From Planctomycetota bacterium (GTDB lineage: Bacteria; Planctomycetota; Phycisphaerae; UBA1845; UTPLA1): a stretch of 53,147 nt of DNA. The notes under the pieces were generated by a model. That model did no database searches and was not told the origin of the DNA. It saw only the letters and a program-made list of their open reading frames with translations. The stretch lies in contig JADJRI010000036.1 of the NCBI GenBank assembly GCA_016712275.1, forward strand, positions 1-53,147, in the 5' to 3' direction. This document shows positions 38,438 to 46,778 of the stretch, in pieces; within the stretch, counting starts at the first letter, position 1, and each line of letters opens with the position of its first letter. A program made the translations under genes and the position numbers.

Positions 38438-39784
38438 TTAGCCTTGTGAAGCCCTGCTTGCGGCTTCGTTCGACTTTCTGGCCCTCCAAATCAATCGTAC
38501 CGGCACCTCTTCGAAGGGTAAAGCCTCGCGAATGCGTCTTTCGACATAGCGGCGATACTGCTCGCGGGCCAACGCCGGATTATTCACAAACAGGAGCAAC
38601 GTGGGCGGACAAACCGCAACCTGCGTCGCATAATAAATTCGAGGTGCCCCGCCATGCCGGTCCGCCTGGGGCTGGGCATCGGCCAATACCTGCTCAACCG
38701 CACGGTTCAACTGACCGGTCGTGACGCGCGTGCCGGCCTGCTTGAAGAGACTTCGCGCCAATTCAATTGCCGCTTTTGTGTTCCGGCTCTCCGTCGCCGT
38801 TGTGAACGCCAATGGCGCATGCGCCATGTGTGGCAGCGTTTTCTCGACATAGTCGGCATAGTCTTCCGCCGATGCACGGCCTTTCGCGAGATCCCACTTA
38901 TTGACGACAACCACGCAGGGTTTGAATTCCTGCACGATCATGTCCGCCAGTTTCTTGTCGACATCCGTAATCGGTACCGTCGAATCGATCAGGAAGAGGA
39001 TGACATCCGCACGAACGATGGATGCTGTGGCGCGGGTGTAGCCGTAATACTCGATTTCCGTTCTGTGCTTGCTTTTCTTTTTCACGCCCGCGGTATCGAT
39101 GGCGATGAATTCCTGCCCGTCGAATTCGAACCGCACATCAACCGCATCGCGCGTCGTTCCCGGCACCTCACTGACAATCACCCGCTCCGAACCGGCCAGC
39201 GAATTGATAAACGAACTCTTGCCGGTATTCCGCCGCCCCACCAGCGCCACCCGCATCACCGTGTTCGGCCGTTCGGTTCCGCTCGTATCGCCGAGAATCT
39301 CAATAATCCGATCGAGCAAAACCCGCCGGTTGTTGCCATGCAACGCCGATATCGTCACCGGCTCGCCAAAGCCAAGGGCATGAAACAAACTCGACCGGGT
39401 TTCATGGATGGGCGTGTCCGCCTTGTTGACGACCAACTGCACCGGCCGATCGACCCTGCGAAGCATCTCCGCCACCTTGATATCCAGCGGCGTGATCTCC
39501 TCCATCACATCGACGACAAACAGGATGAGCGTGGCGCCGGCGATGGCGTAGGCGATTTGCCCCTCGACGTGTTCCGTCAGATTGTCATGATCCTCAATGC
39601 CGTATCCGCCGGTGTCGACGATCTCGAAATATCGCTCTTCATGCTCGATTACGGCTGTTACGCGGTCGCGCGTTACCCCTGCGGTCGGATCGACAATGCT
39701 GATCCGTTCCCGCGCAAAGAGGTTTAGAATCGAACTCTTGCCGACATTCGGCCGGCCGACAATGGCAACCATGGGCAGTGACAT
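38438..39784 (-). CDS. der: Ribosome biogenesis GTPase Der
   Basis: Essential double GTPase needed for 50S maturation. 448 residues, intact. First G domain: GRPNVGKSS at 10-18, DTGGYG, NKAD. Second: GRRNTGKSSF at about 183, DTAGVKKKSK, NKWDLAKG. C-terminal KH-like domain with TGQLNRAVEQVL, PRIYYATQVAVCPPTLLLFVN and VPVRLIWRARK. All family blocks are present. It is about 70 bases downstream of the zinc-ribbon gene's mirror position and divergent from rluD. Confidence 0.97.
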   Translation of the reverse strand: MSLPMVAIVGRPNVGKSSILNLFARERISIVDPTAGVTRDRVTAVIEHEERYFEIVDTGGYGIEDHDNLTEHVEGQIAYAIAGATLILFVVDVMEEITPLDIKVAEMLRRVDRPVQLVVNKADTPIHETRSSLFHALGFGEPVTISALHGNNRRVLLDRIIEILGDTSGTERPNTVMRVALVGRRNTGKSSFINSLAGSERVIVSEVPGTTRDAVDVRFEFDGQEFIAIDTAGVKKKSKHRTEIEYYGYTRATASIVRADVILFLIDSTVPITDVDKKLADMIVQEFKPCVVVVNKWDLAKGRASAEDYADYVEKTLPHMAHAPLAFTTATESRNTKAAIELARSLFKQAGTRVTTGQLNRAVEQVLADAQPQADRHGGAPRIYYATQVAVCPPTLLLFVNNPALAREQYRRYVERRIREALPFEEVPVRLIWRARKSNEAASRASQG

Positions 39785-39921
39785 GGCAGTATTCTAACCG
39801 AAAACGCACAGTTCCGCACGATTAAGATGAGTGAGTGAAAATGCCGTTTGAGAATTACACCAAAGCCGAGGATACTGGGAACACTGGCTAACGCGTGCCC
39901 GCCGGTTAGCCCAACCCCAAA

Positions 39922-39951
39922 CCCGTTTAGCCCAACCCCGAAGGGGTAGGG
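39922..39951 (+). repeat. Dispersed intergenic repeat B, copy 2
   Basis: Begins CCCGTTTAGCCCAACCCC; matches the minus strand of 17667-17696 at 26 of 30 positions. A partial duplicate (GGTTAGCCCAACCCCAAACCC) lies directly upstream at 39904-39924. CCCCGAAGGGG inside it can form a small hairpin. Confidence 0.7.
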
Positions 39952-40059
39952 TGAATGCGAAAGATTTGCGATCTATGGTAAATCGCTCCCGCAATATGGC
40001 GAACATGGATCTGAAGGCTCGCGAGAATCCAACCTAAATCGAAAAACTGCTGACATACA

Positions 40060-41310
40060 ATGATCGAAAAAGAACCATCTCAACTCCCTGACGACCCCGC
40101 TGAGCTTTATGAAGACGAAGATGTCGTCGCCGCCGATTCCGCCACACCGCCGCAATCCAGCGCCGATGAAATCCCCGCCGATCCTTTCGCGGAAGATGAC
40201 AGCGGCGACTCCGTCGCCACCGCCGAAGCCGGCCTCGACTCCGAAGATGTCGTCGAACGCTTCAAACCCGCCGCCGACACCGACCCGCGCCGCGCCAAAA
40301 TCGTCATCGCCAAAAAACTGCCGGGACGCCGACTCGACAAATACCTCCACGGCCGCTTCCGCAAGATCTCCCGCACCATCATCCAGCGCCAAATCAAGCG
40401 AGGCGAAATCACCGTCAACGGCAAGCCGACCAAGAATAGCTACGAAATGGAAGCGGGCGATGTCATCGACATGTCATTCCCCGTGCCGGAACCCTACGAA
40501 GTCACGCCGGAGAACATCCCCCTCGACATCGTTTACGAGGATGACTACATCATCGCCGTCAACAAACCCGCCAGCATGATCGTCCACCCGGCCCGCCGCG
40601 AACAACGAGGCACAATCGCAAACGCCCTCGCCTATTACTCAGCCAAACTGGCCAAAACCGACGACCCCTTCCGCCCAGGCATCGTCCACCGCCTCGACAA
40701 GAACACCACGGGCATCATGGTCGTCGCCAAAACCGACGAAGTGCACTGGCGGCTCTCGCTCCAATTCGAACGCCGCGAAACCGAAAAAGTCTACGTCGCG
40801 GTTGTTCACGGCGCCCCGACATTCGACGAAGACGTCATCGACGTCCCCATCGGCCAGCACCCCACCGTCCACGATCGCTACGTCGCCACCGGCTTCGCCG
40901 AACGCATGGGCGGCAAATTCGCCAAGAAGCTCTCAAAAGAAGCGGTCACAAGATACAAGGTGCTCGAACGCTTCTCCGGCTTCAGCCTCGTCGAGCTGTA
41001 CCCCAAGACCGGCCGCACGCATCAGCTTCGCATCCACATGTCACACATCCGGCACCCGATCGTCGGCGACCCCTTCTACGGCGGCCGCAACATCTCCCTC
41101 CGCCACGCCACCGGCCGCCCCGGCGACTCCGACGAAATCCGCTGGAAGCGCCAAATGCTCCACGCCCACCGCCTGCGCGTGACCCACCCCATCACCAATC
41201 AGCCGCTGGAAGTAACAGCCCCGCTCGCGCCTGACATGCAGGAGTTGCTGGACACGCTTCGTGAGTTCGCGAGGCCCTCGGCGCCGAATTTCAAGCCGCG
41301 AAGGCGATGA
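40060..41310 (+). CDS. rluD: RluD-type 23S rRNA pseudouridine synthase
   Basis: Converts specific uridines of large-subunit rRNA to pseudouridine. 416 residues. An acidic N-terminal extension of about 75 residues is unusual; then an S4 RNA-binding domain (RRLDKYLHGRFRKISRTIIQRQI, about 90-150) and the RluA-family catalytic domain with HRLDKNTTGIMVVAK (catalytic Asp 213), KVYVAVVHG, LYPKTGRTHQLRIHMSHIRHPIVGD and HAHRLRVTHP. RluD, RluC and RluA specificity is hard to tell by eye; the S4 domain excludes RluA. The plus strand here is markedly C-rich. Confidence 0.93.
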   Translation: MIEKEPSQLPDDPAELYEDEDVVAADSATPPQSSADEIPADPFAEDDSGDSVATAEAGLDSEDVVERFKPAADTDPRRAKIVIAKKLPGRRLDKYLHGRFRKISRTIIQRQIKRGEITVNGKPTKNSYEMEAGDVIDMSFPVPEPYEVTPENIPLDIVYEDDYIIAVNKPASMIVHPARREQRGTIANALAYYSAKLAKTDDPFRPGIVHRLDKNTTGIMVVAKTDEVHWRLSLQFERRETEKVYVAVVHGAPTFDEDVIDVPIGQHPTVHDRYVATGFAERMGGKFAKKLSKEAVTRYKVLERFSGFSLVELYPKTGRTHQLRIHMSHIRHPIVGDPFYGGRNISLRHATGRPGDSDEIRWKRQMLHAHRLRVTHPITNQPLEVTAPLAPDMQELLDTLREFARPSAPNFKPRRR

Positions 41311-41360
41311 CTCAAATGATCGAGTGATGGAGCGATTGACATTGGTCCCAATCTGGCTTG

Positions 41361-41405
41361 GCCAAAGGTGTGGCACCGGCTATTAGCCGGTGCCACACCT
41401 TTGGC
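41361..41405. terminator. Bidirectional terminator-like palindrome between rluD and thrC
   Basis: Perfect 21-bp inverted repeat (41361-41381 and 41385-41405) around a 3-base loop, lying between two convergent stops (41310 and 41408). A long T-run is lacking on either side, so it may also be a dispersed palindromic element. Convergent position favours termination for both genes. Confidence 0.75.
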
Positions 41406-41407
41406 AA

Positions 41408-42610
41408 TTACGGCTCAACCTCCGTCGGCTGCCCCGCAATCGAAATCGCCGTCTTAATATCCTTGAGCCCATTCCCCGTCACCACCGCCAGTGCATCCTC
41501 ATGCTTGCCAATCATCCCATCCGCTGCCGCACGCTTGACACCCGCGATCGCCGCCGCCGCCGCCGGCTCCGCGAAAACCCCCGCCAGCCGCCCCGCCGCC
41601 TTCATCGCCTCCGTGATCTCCTCATCCGTCACCCGCACAAACGCTCCCTTCGTCTCCTTCACATAACGCAGCGCTTTGCGCCAATTACGCGGCACCGCCA
41701 CATCAATACTGTCCGCAATCGTCGAACCCATCACATCCTTCGGCAGCTCCCCATCGCCCTCAAACGCCCGAACAATCGGATCCATCCCCGCCGCCTGCAC
41801 CCCCAAAACGCGCGGCACGCGCGCAATGAACCCCAGCGCATGCATCTCAATCAGCCCCTTGGCAATCCCCGCGACCGTGCAGCCATCCCCCACGCTCACC
41901 ACCACCCAATCCGGCTCGCGACCGGCCGTCTGCTCCGCGATCTCCAACCCGCACGTCTTTTTCCCCTCAACCAGATACGGATTGATCGCACAGTTCCGGT
42001 TGTACCACCCGTTCGCATCGCACTCGCGGGAACACAAATCATACGCCTGCGCATAAGTGCCGCGCACTCGCCGCACATCCGCGCCATAAATCAGCAGCTG
42101 CGCCACCTTCGGCTCCGGCGCGCGGAGCGGCACAAAAATCGTCGCCGGCATTCCCGCCATCGCCGCATACCCCGCACAACTGCTTGCCGCGTTTCCCGTC
42201 GACGCACACGCAATGCGCGTCGCCTTCCGCTGCATCGCATGCAGCACGCCGACGCTCGACGCACGATCCTTAAAACTGCTCGTCGGATTCCGCCCGTCGT
42301 CCTTCACCCGCAGATTCATCACTCCGGCCCACTCCGCCAGCCGCGGCGTCTCCACAATCGGCGTCCAACCGACGGGCCAAGCAAACGCCACCTCATCCGG
42401 CTCGATTGGCAATAGCTCATGATACCGCCAATGATTCAGCGGCCGATTCGCCAGCGCCTCGCGCGTCATGCTCTTCGCCACGCGCGCAAGATCGAACTCG
42501 ATGTTCAGTATCGAAAACGGATCGCCGCAAGCCGGACACGTCCCCGCCGACTTGGGTGGCTCCGAAGTCTTACCGCAAACAATACACTTAAATCCGGATA
42601 CAAACCGCAT
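41408..42610 (-). CDS. thrC: Threonine synthase
   Basis: PLP enzyme converting O-phosphohomoserine to threonine. 400 residues. N-terminal zinc-ribbon-like cysteines (C9, C12, C25, C28) typical of the archaeal/plant-like subclass; PLP Lys 114 in NPTSSFKDRA; STGNAASSCAGYAA phosphate-binding region; GYNRN-like YNRNCAINPYLVEGKKT; and the glycine loop VSVGDGCTVAGIAKG. FAEPAAAAAIAG closes the family pattern. Intact. The coding strand is G-rich even though rluD next door is C-rich on the other strand, so the bias follows the DNA strand, not the gene. Confidence 0.94.
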   Translation of the reverse strand: MRFVSGFKCIVCGKTSEPPKSAGTCPACGDPFSILNIEFDLARVAKSMTREALANRPLNHWRYHELLPIEPDEVAFAWPVGWTPIVETPRLAEWAGVMNLRVKDDGRNPTSSFKDRASSVGVLHAMQRKATRIACASTGNAASSCAGYAAMAGMPATIFVPLRAPEPKVAQLLIYGADVRRVRGTYAQAYDLCSRECDANGWYNRNCAINPYLVEGKKTCGLEIAEQTAGREPDWVVVSVGDGCTVAGIAKGLIEMHALGFIARVPRVLGVQAAGMDPIVRAFEGDGELPKDVMGSTIADSIDVAVPRNWRKALRYVKETKGAFVRVTDEEITEAMKAAGRLAGVFAEPAAAAAIAGVKRAAADGMIGKHEDALAVVTGNGLKDIKTAISIAGQPTEVEP

Positions 42611-42632
42611 GGCATCTACCCGCAGCCCGTAG

Positions 42633-42649
42633 GGTGGGCTCTGCCCACC
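42633..42649. repeat. Small palindrome upstream of thrC
   Basis: GGTGGGC-TCT-GCCCACC, 7-bp stem, between the HepT stop and thrC start. It looks like one of several GC-rich palindromes scattered in intergenic DNA here; it could terminate the minus-strand hepT transcript. Confidence 0.45.
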
Positions 42650-42675
42650 TTTCTTCCTCGTGAAACTATCGGATG

Positions 42676-43041
42676 CTAATTCTTCGTTTCATCGTCAAGT
42701 GAAATCGTCTGGATTTGCTGAATTAGAATTGCGAGGTCTTTCTCAACCACGTCCCAGACCACGTCGTCGCTCACACCGTCATAGCCATGCACCAGCACAT
42801 TTCGAAATGCAATAATGCGGCGAAAATCGCCAATCTGACTGACAACGGCACGATCTACATTAGATAGCCGGCGAATGGCTTCGCCAATGATCGTAAATTG
42901 GCGTTCAACTGCCGATTTGAGCATGGCATCGCGTCGATAGTCATCCAAGCTTTTGCCGCGAATAAAACTGAACACGAGATCAGCCGCAACTCGAATGTCC
43001 TCTAAGAGCTTCTTCGTTTCAAGCTGCATAGAGCTGCTCAC
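42676..43041 (-). CDS. hepT: HepT-like RNase toxin (DUF86)
   Basis: 121 residues, all-helical HEPN fold. The diagnostic R-x4-H-x-Y motif is present as RNVLVHGY at about 80-87; upstream helices read SAVERQFTIIGEAIRRLS. HepT toxins cut RNA or tRNA and are held in check by the MNT nucleotidyltransferase, which AMPylates the HEPN tyrosine. GTG start 43041, an in-frame ATG lies four codons later. The partner mntA lies immediately upstream on the same strand (about 10 bases between). Intact and apparently functional. Confidence 0.9.
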   Translation of the reverse strand: MSSSMQLETKKLLEDIRVAADLVFSFIRGKSLDDYRRDAMLKSAVERQFTIIGEAIRRLSNVDRAVVSQIGDFRRIIAFRNVLVHGYDGVSDDVVWDVVEKDLAILIQQIQTISLDDETKN

Positions 43042-43050
43042 GACACTGAT

Positions 43051-43323
43051 TTACGCCTTGAAGAAAAACCGATTATGAATGGCATCGGACATGACCAAGT
43101 CTATCGAACACCCAAAAGATCTTCAGCGCGAACAACAAGTCGAAATAGCAATCTGCGTGTTCGCCACGGTTCAAGGGAAGATACTCGACAACAAAATCCA
43201 GATCGCTTTTTCCCGGCATGAAATCGCTCTCGCGGCCGAGCCAAACAGGTCGAGGCGCTTCACCCGAAAGCGCTTACACAGCTCAAGAATCTCATTTCGC
43301 TTATTATCAACAAAAGCAATCAT
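43051..43323 (-). CDS. mntA: MNT nucleotidyltransferase antitoxin of the MNT-HepT pair (frameshifted)
   Basis: From ATG 43323 to TAA 43051, 273 bases (91 codons) with net zero shift. The family core is visible only by moving frames: RFRVKRLDLFGSAAR in the first, DFMPGKSDLDFVVEYLPLN in the second (the GS-x-A-R-G-x(8-9)-D-x-D motif of minimal nucleotidyltransferases), EDLLGVR in the third, then IDLVMSDAIHNRFFFKA at the end. Breaks lie near 43220, 43125 and 43100. It precedes hepT as in known operons. Either three read errors in a short gene or a genuinely dead antitoxin next to an intact toxin. Confidence 0.8.
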
Positions 43324-43492
43324 GACCCGCCTCGTCAATTCGCACTCTCTCCATAATTGTAATCCATCTCAATCGCTTCGGCACTCGCGTGCAACCTACC
43401 GCATCATCAGCTATCATATCGGGCCTTGTGATCATCCATAATATAACGACCGGCGTCGACCAAGCCGATCGATTTCGCATCAGGAGCAACCC

Positions 43493-45157
43493 GTGACTCA
43501 CCCACTCTTCGAAAAGCATCACACCCTCCTCGAAAACGCCCGAAAAGCCATCCGCGAACGCGGCTACTGGTCCGCCTATCCGGAAGTCCCCAGCGGCAAA
43601 ATCTACGGCGAGACGGCCAAGGATGACGGCCTCGCCGCCTTCCAAGCCCGCCTGAATAAGCCATTCGAAATCGATCAACCCGGCACCACCGGCCGCGTGG
43701 GCGACGAGGTCTCTCCCTACGGACTCAAGCTTGGCATCACCTATCCGAAAGCCGATCTCGATGTGATGCTCCCCGCCATTCAAGCGGCCATGCCCAAATG
43801 GCGGGACGCAAGCATTGACGCCCGCATCGGCGTTTGCCTGGAAATCCTGGCCCGAATCAACAAACGCAGCTTTGAATTCGCCAATGCCGTCATGCACACC
43901 ACCGGCCAGGGCTTCATGATGGCCTTTCAAGCCGGTGGACCGCATGCACAAGATCGCGGCCTCGAAGCCGTCGTCTATGCCTATGAGGAAATGAGCCGCA
44001 CACCCGACCGAGACAACATGGAAAAAGCAGGTCGGTAAGGAAGAATTCGTCACGCTGAAAAACGGTATCGTATCATCCCTCGCGGCATCGGCGTTGTCAT
44101 CGGCTGCTCCACCTTCCCCATGGAACGGCTACCCCGGCATCTTCGCCAGCCTTGCCACTGGCAATGCCGTCGTGGTGAAACCGCACCCTGGCGCATTCTA
44201 CCGCTCGCATTATCAGTCGACATCGCCCGCGGTGTATTGAAGGAAAGCGGATTCGATCCGAATGTGATCACGCTTGCCGCCGATTCGCATAGCGCGCCGA
44301 ATACAAAAGACCTCGTCATTCGCCCCGAAGTCAAAATCATCGACTACACCGGCAGCTCGAAATTCGGAGAGTGGATCGAAAAAAACGCTTCGCAAGCGGT
44401 GGTCTATACCGAAAAAGCGGGCATCAATTCGACAATTCTCGACAGTGCGGCCGATCTCAAGGCCGTCACCGGCAACATGGCTTTTTCGCTCAGTCTTTAC
44501 AGCGGGCAGATGTGTACGACGCCGCAGAATATTTTTATTCCAAAGGACGGCATCAAGGTCGGCAGCGAGAAAAAGTCCTTTGATGAAGTTGCCAAGGCCA
44601 TCGTCGGGGCGGTCGATTGGTTCCTCGGCGATCCGAAGCGCGCGGCCGAAGTGCTGGGCGCGATTCAGAATGAAGCAACCGCGATGCGCGTGGATGTGGC
44701 GGCCGGCGACGGGGCGGAAGTTCTCCGCAAGAGCACACCTGTTTCGAACGAGATGTTCCCCGAGGCGCGGATGCGTTCGCCGGTCATCATGAAGATCGAC
44801 GCGTCGAAAAAGGACATCTACATGCGCGAGATGTTCGGCCCCATCGTATATCTCATCGCCACCGACGGCACGGCTCAGAGCATCAAGCTTGCCGCCGAAT
44901 CGGCCCGCGAACACGGCGCCATCACCTGCGGCGTCTATTCGACCGACGCGGCCGTTCTGCAATCCGCCGAAAACGCGATGACCGATGCCGGCGTGCCGGT
45001 TTCTTGCAACCTCACCGGGCCGATCTGGGTGAATCAGTCCGCGGCCTTCAGCGATTTCCACGTCAGCGGCTGCAACCCATCCGGCAATGCCACGCTGTGC
45101 GATGGGGCGTTCGTGGCGAACCGGTTCCGCGTGGTTCAATCGCGAGTTCCCGCGTGA
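43493..45157 (+). CDS. paaN: PaaN-type aldehyde dehydrogenase (frameshifted)
   Basis: About 550 residues from GTG 43493. The N-terminal part (HPLFEKHHTLLENARKAIRERGYWSAYPE, then VGDEVSPYGLKLGITYP and MHTTGQGFMMAFQAGGPHAQDRGLEAVVYAYEEM) is specific to the PaaN family of aldehyde dehydrogenases linked to phenylacetate degradation. The catalytic region has YTEKAGINSTI and SGQMCTTPQN with the nucleophile Cys at 44513-44515. Frames change near 44030, 44095 and 44200 (WNGYPGIFASLATGNAVVVKPHP lies between). No other paa gene is nearby, so the substrate in this organism is open. The stop overlaps the next GTG (GTGA). Confidence 0.9.
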
Positions 45158-45936
45158 GCGAGAAGGGCCTGTTTCATCGCGCCTGGATGGCGACGCCCGA
45201 TTGGATCTTTCGCGCGATCGGAGCCGGCATTTTTCTTGCACTCATCGGTTTCGAAGTGTGGTGGTTTGTCGACGAAGCCGGCCGAAAAAAAGGCGGCATT
45301 CAGGAGGCATTCTGGTCGATCGACCGCTTCTGGGAGTTTCCCGACAACACGCGCCTGAACCTGCTGATCTATGGTCGCCTCCTCGTCCTCCTGACGTTTG
45401 TCATCATCGCTCTTTCATTCATCGTGCGAATGCCGCCGCTTAAACGCGCGTCGCGGCCGCGCGAAATTGTCGTTCCGCTGATCGCGGCTCTCTGGCCGAT
45501 GTTTCCATTCATGCTGAAGAACGCATGGTTCAAGATTGACGAAGCAGGCGCAAGGCAATACGCCGCATTCATGTTTGACGAGCACATGCAGTTCTATCGA
45601 TTCGCCATCGGATCGACGCTCGTTGTGGTCGGAAACGCGCTGGATGTCTGGGCCTATTCCGTGCTGTGCCGCTCTCTCAGCGTCGTGGCTGAAGCCAGAG
45701 AGTTGAAAGTCACCGGCCCCTATCGCGTTGTCCGTCATCCAGTCTATCTCGGACAGATCGTGGCCCAATGCGGCCTATGGCTCTTCTTCGCGCCGATAAG
45801 CTGGATTTGGATCACATTTTTCGCTTGCTTCGTGGCCATGCAACTCTATCGAAGCAAAGTCGAGGACGACGTGCTGGAGCAAGCGTTCGGCGATCGCTAC
45901 CGCGAATGGAAGCGGAAAACGCTTTGGTTTTTCTGA
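45154..45936 (+). CDS. Isoprenylcysteine carboxyl methyltransferase-like membrane protein
   Basis: About 260 residues from GTG 45154, overlapping the paaN stop by 4 bases. Five or six hydrophobic helices. The C-terminal half holds the ICMT/PEMT-type signature: LKVTGPYRVVRHPVYLGQIVAQCGLW, then VEDDVLEQAFGDRYREWKRKT, which binds SAM and a lipid-like substrate in the membrane. Bacterial members methylate phospholipids, isoprenoids or unknown lipids. Coupling to paaN suggests co-expression, but no common pathway is obvious. Confidence 0.88.
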   Translation: MSEKGLFHRAWMATPDWIFRAIGAGIFLALIGFEVWWFVDEAGRKKGGIQEAFWSIDRFWEFPDNTRLNLLIYGRLLVLLTFVIIALSFIVRMPPLKRASRPREIVVPLIAALWPMFPFMLKNAWFKIDEAGARQYAAFMFDEHMQFYRFAIGSTLVVVGNALDVWAYSVLCRSLSVVAEARELKVTGPYRVVRHPVYLGQIVAQCGLWLFFAPISWIWITFFACFVAMQLYRSKVEDDVLEQAFGDRYREWKRKTLWFF

Positions 45937-46032
45937 TCGCGGCGCCAATCCGTTTCCAATCGCCAAATCACCAGATCGCCAAATCGCCCAATCCCTTGGC
46001 ACTCCGCCCCCTGTCTGCGACAATGCACCGTC

Positions 46033-46716
46033 ATGCGAATTCTCCTCGTCGAAGACAACCAGAAAATGGCCCGCTTTATCAAGCAGGGCCTCATCGAGCA
46101 GGGCCACGCCGTCGATGTTGCCGAAAACGGCGCTGATGGTGAGGATATGGCCGTTTCCAAGCCTTATGACCTCACCATCCTCGATGTCATGCTCCCCGAT
46201 CAGGACGGCATTGCCACCTGCCGCAACATGCGCCGCCGAGGCATCAAGACGCCCGTGTTAATGCTGACCGCCCTCTCGACCACGGGAGACAAAGTGCAGG
46301 GTCTCGACGCCGGCGCCGACGACTACCTGACCAAGCCTTTTGAATTCGACGAGCTGGTCGCCCGCATTCGTGCCCTGTTGCGCCGCGGCCTCGCGCAAGA
46401 GGCCAGCGTGCTGAAATTTGATGATCTCGAGCTCGACCTGATGAAGCGCGCCGTTTCGCGCGCCGGCCAACGCGTCAAACTGACCTCCAAGGAATTCGCC
46501 CTGCTGGAGTATTTCATGCGCCACCCGGACCGCGTGCTGACGCGCACCGCCATCGGCGAACATGTCTGGGACATGAACTTCGACAACGACAGCAACGTCA
46601 TCGATGTGTATGTCAGCATGCTTCGCCGAAAAATCGACAAGGGCTTCGGCAAACGAATCATTCATACCGTTGTCGGCACCGGCTACAAAATGAGTCTCGA
46701 AGAATCCGACGAATAA
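46033..46716 (+). CDS. OmpR-family response regulator
   Basis: 227 residues. Receiver domain with acidic pocket EDN near the start (MRILLVEDNQKMARF), phospho-acceptor Asp in LTILDVMLPDQDG (about 52), LMLTALSTTGDKVQGLDAGADDYLTKPF with the switch Thr and Lys. The C-terminal winged helix has VKLTSKEFALLEYFMRHPDRVLTRTAIGEHVWD and NVIDVYVSMLRRKIDKG. It resembles CusR/CopR-type regulators. It forms a two-component pair with the kinase at 46779, though a hairpin separates them. Confidence 0.95.
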   Translation: MRILLVEDNQKMARFIKQGLIEQGHAVDVAENGADGEDMAVSKPYDLTILDVMLPDQDGIATCRNMRRRGIKTPVLMLTALSTTGDKVQGLDAGADDYLTKPFEFDELVARIRALLRRGLAQEASVLKFDDLELDLMKRAVSRAGQRVKLTSKEFALLEYFMRHPDRVLTRTAIGEHVWDMNFDNDSNVIDVYVSMLRRKIDKGFGKRIIHTVVGTGYKMSLEESDE

Positions 46717-46739
46717 AGGTGATTTGCGTTTTGAGCTAA

Positions 46740-46759
46740 CGCCCGGCTGAAGCCGGGCG
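46740..46759 (+). terminator. Hairpin between response regulator and kinase genes
   Basis: 8-bp arms CGCCCGGC and GCCGGGCG with a TGAA loop, followed by CTTTTCTT. It looks like an intrinsic terminator or attenuator inside the two-component operon, 24 bases past the regulator stop. Confidence 0.75.
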
Positions 46760-46778
46760 CTTTTCTTGCACCATACCC

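Noticed and set aside
41390..42415. 341-codon Arg/His-rich open frame opposite thrC
   Set aside because: Extremely biased composition from C-rich DNA; thrC on the other strand is intact and complete.
44213..45241. 342-codon open frame on the minus strand opposite paaN
   Set aside because: Antisense shadow; Arg/His/Asp-rich with no domain pattern, while the other strand holds a clear aldehyde dehydrogenase.
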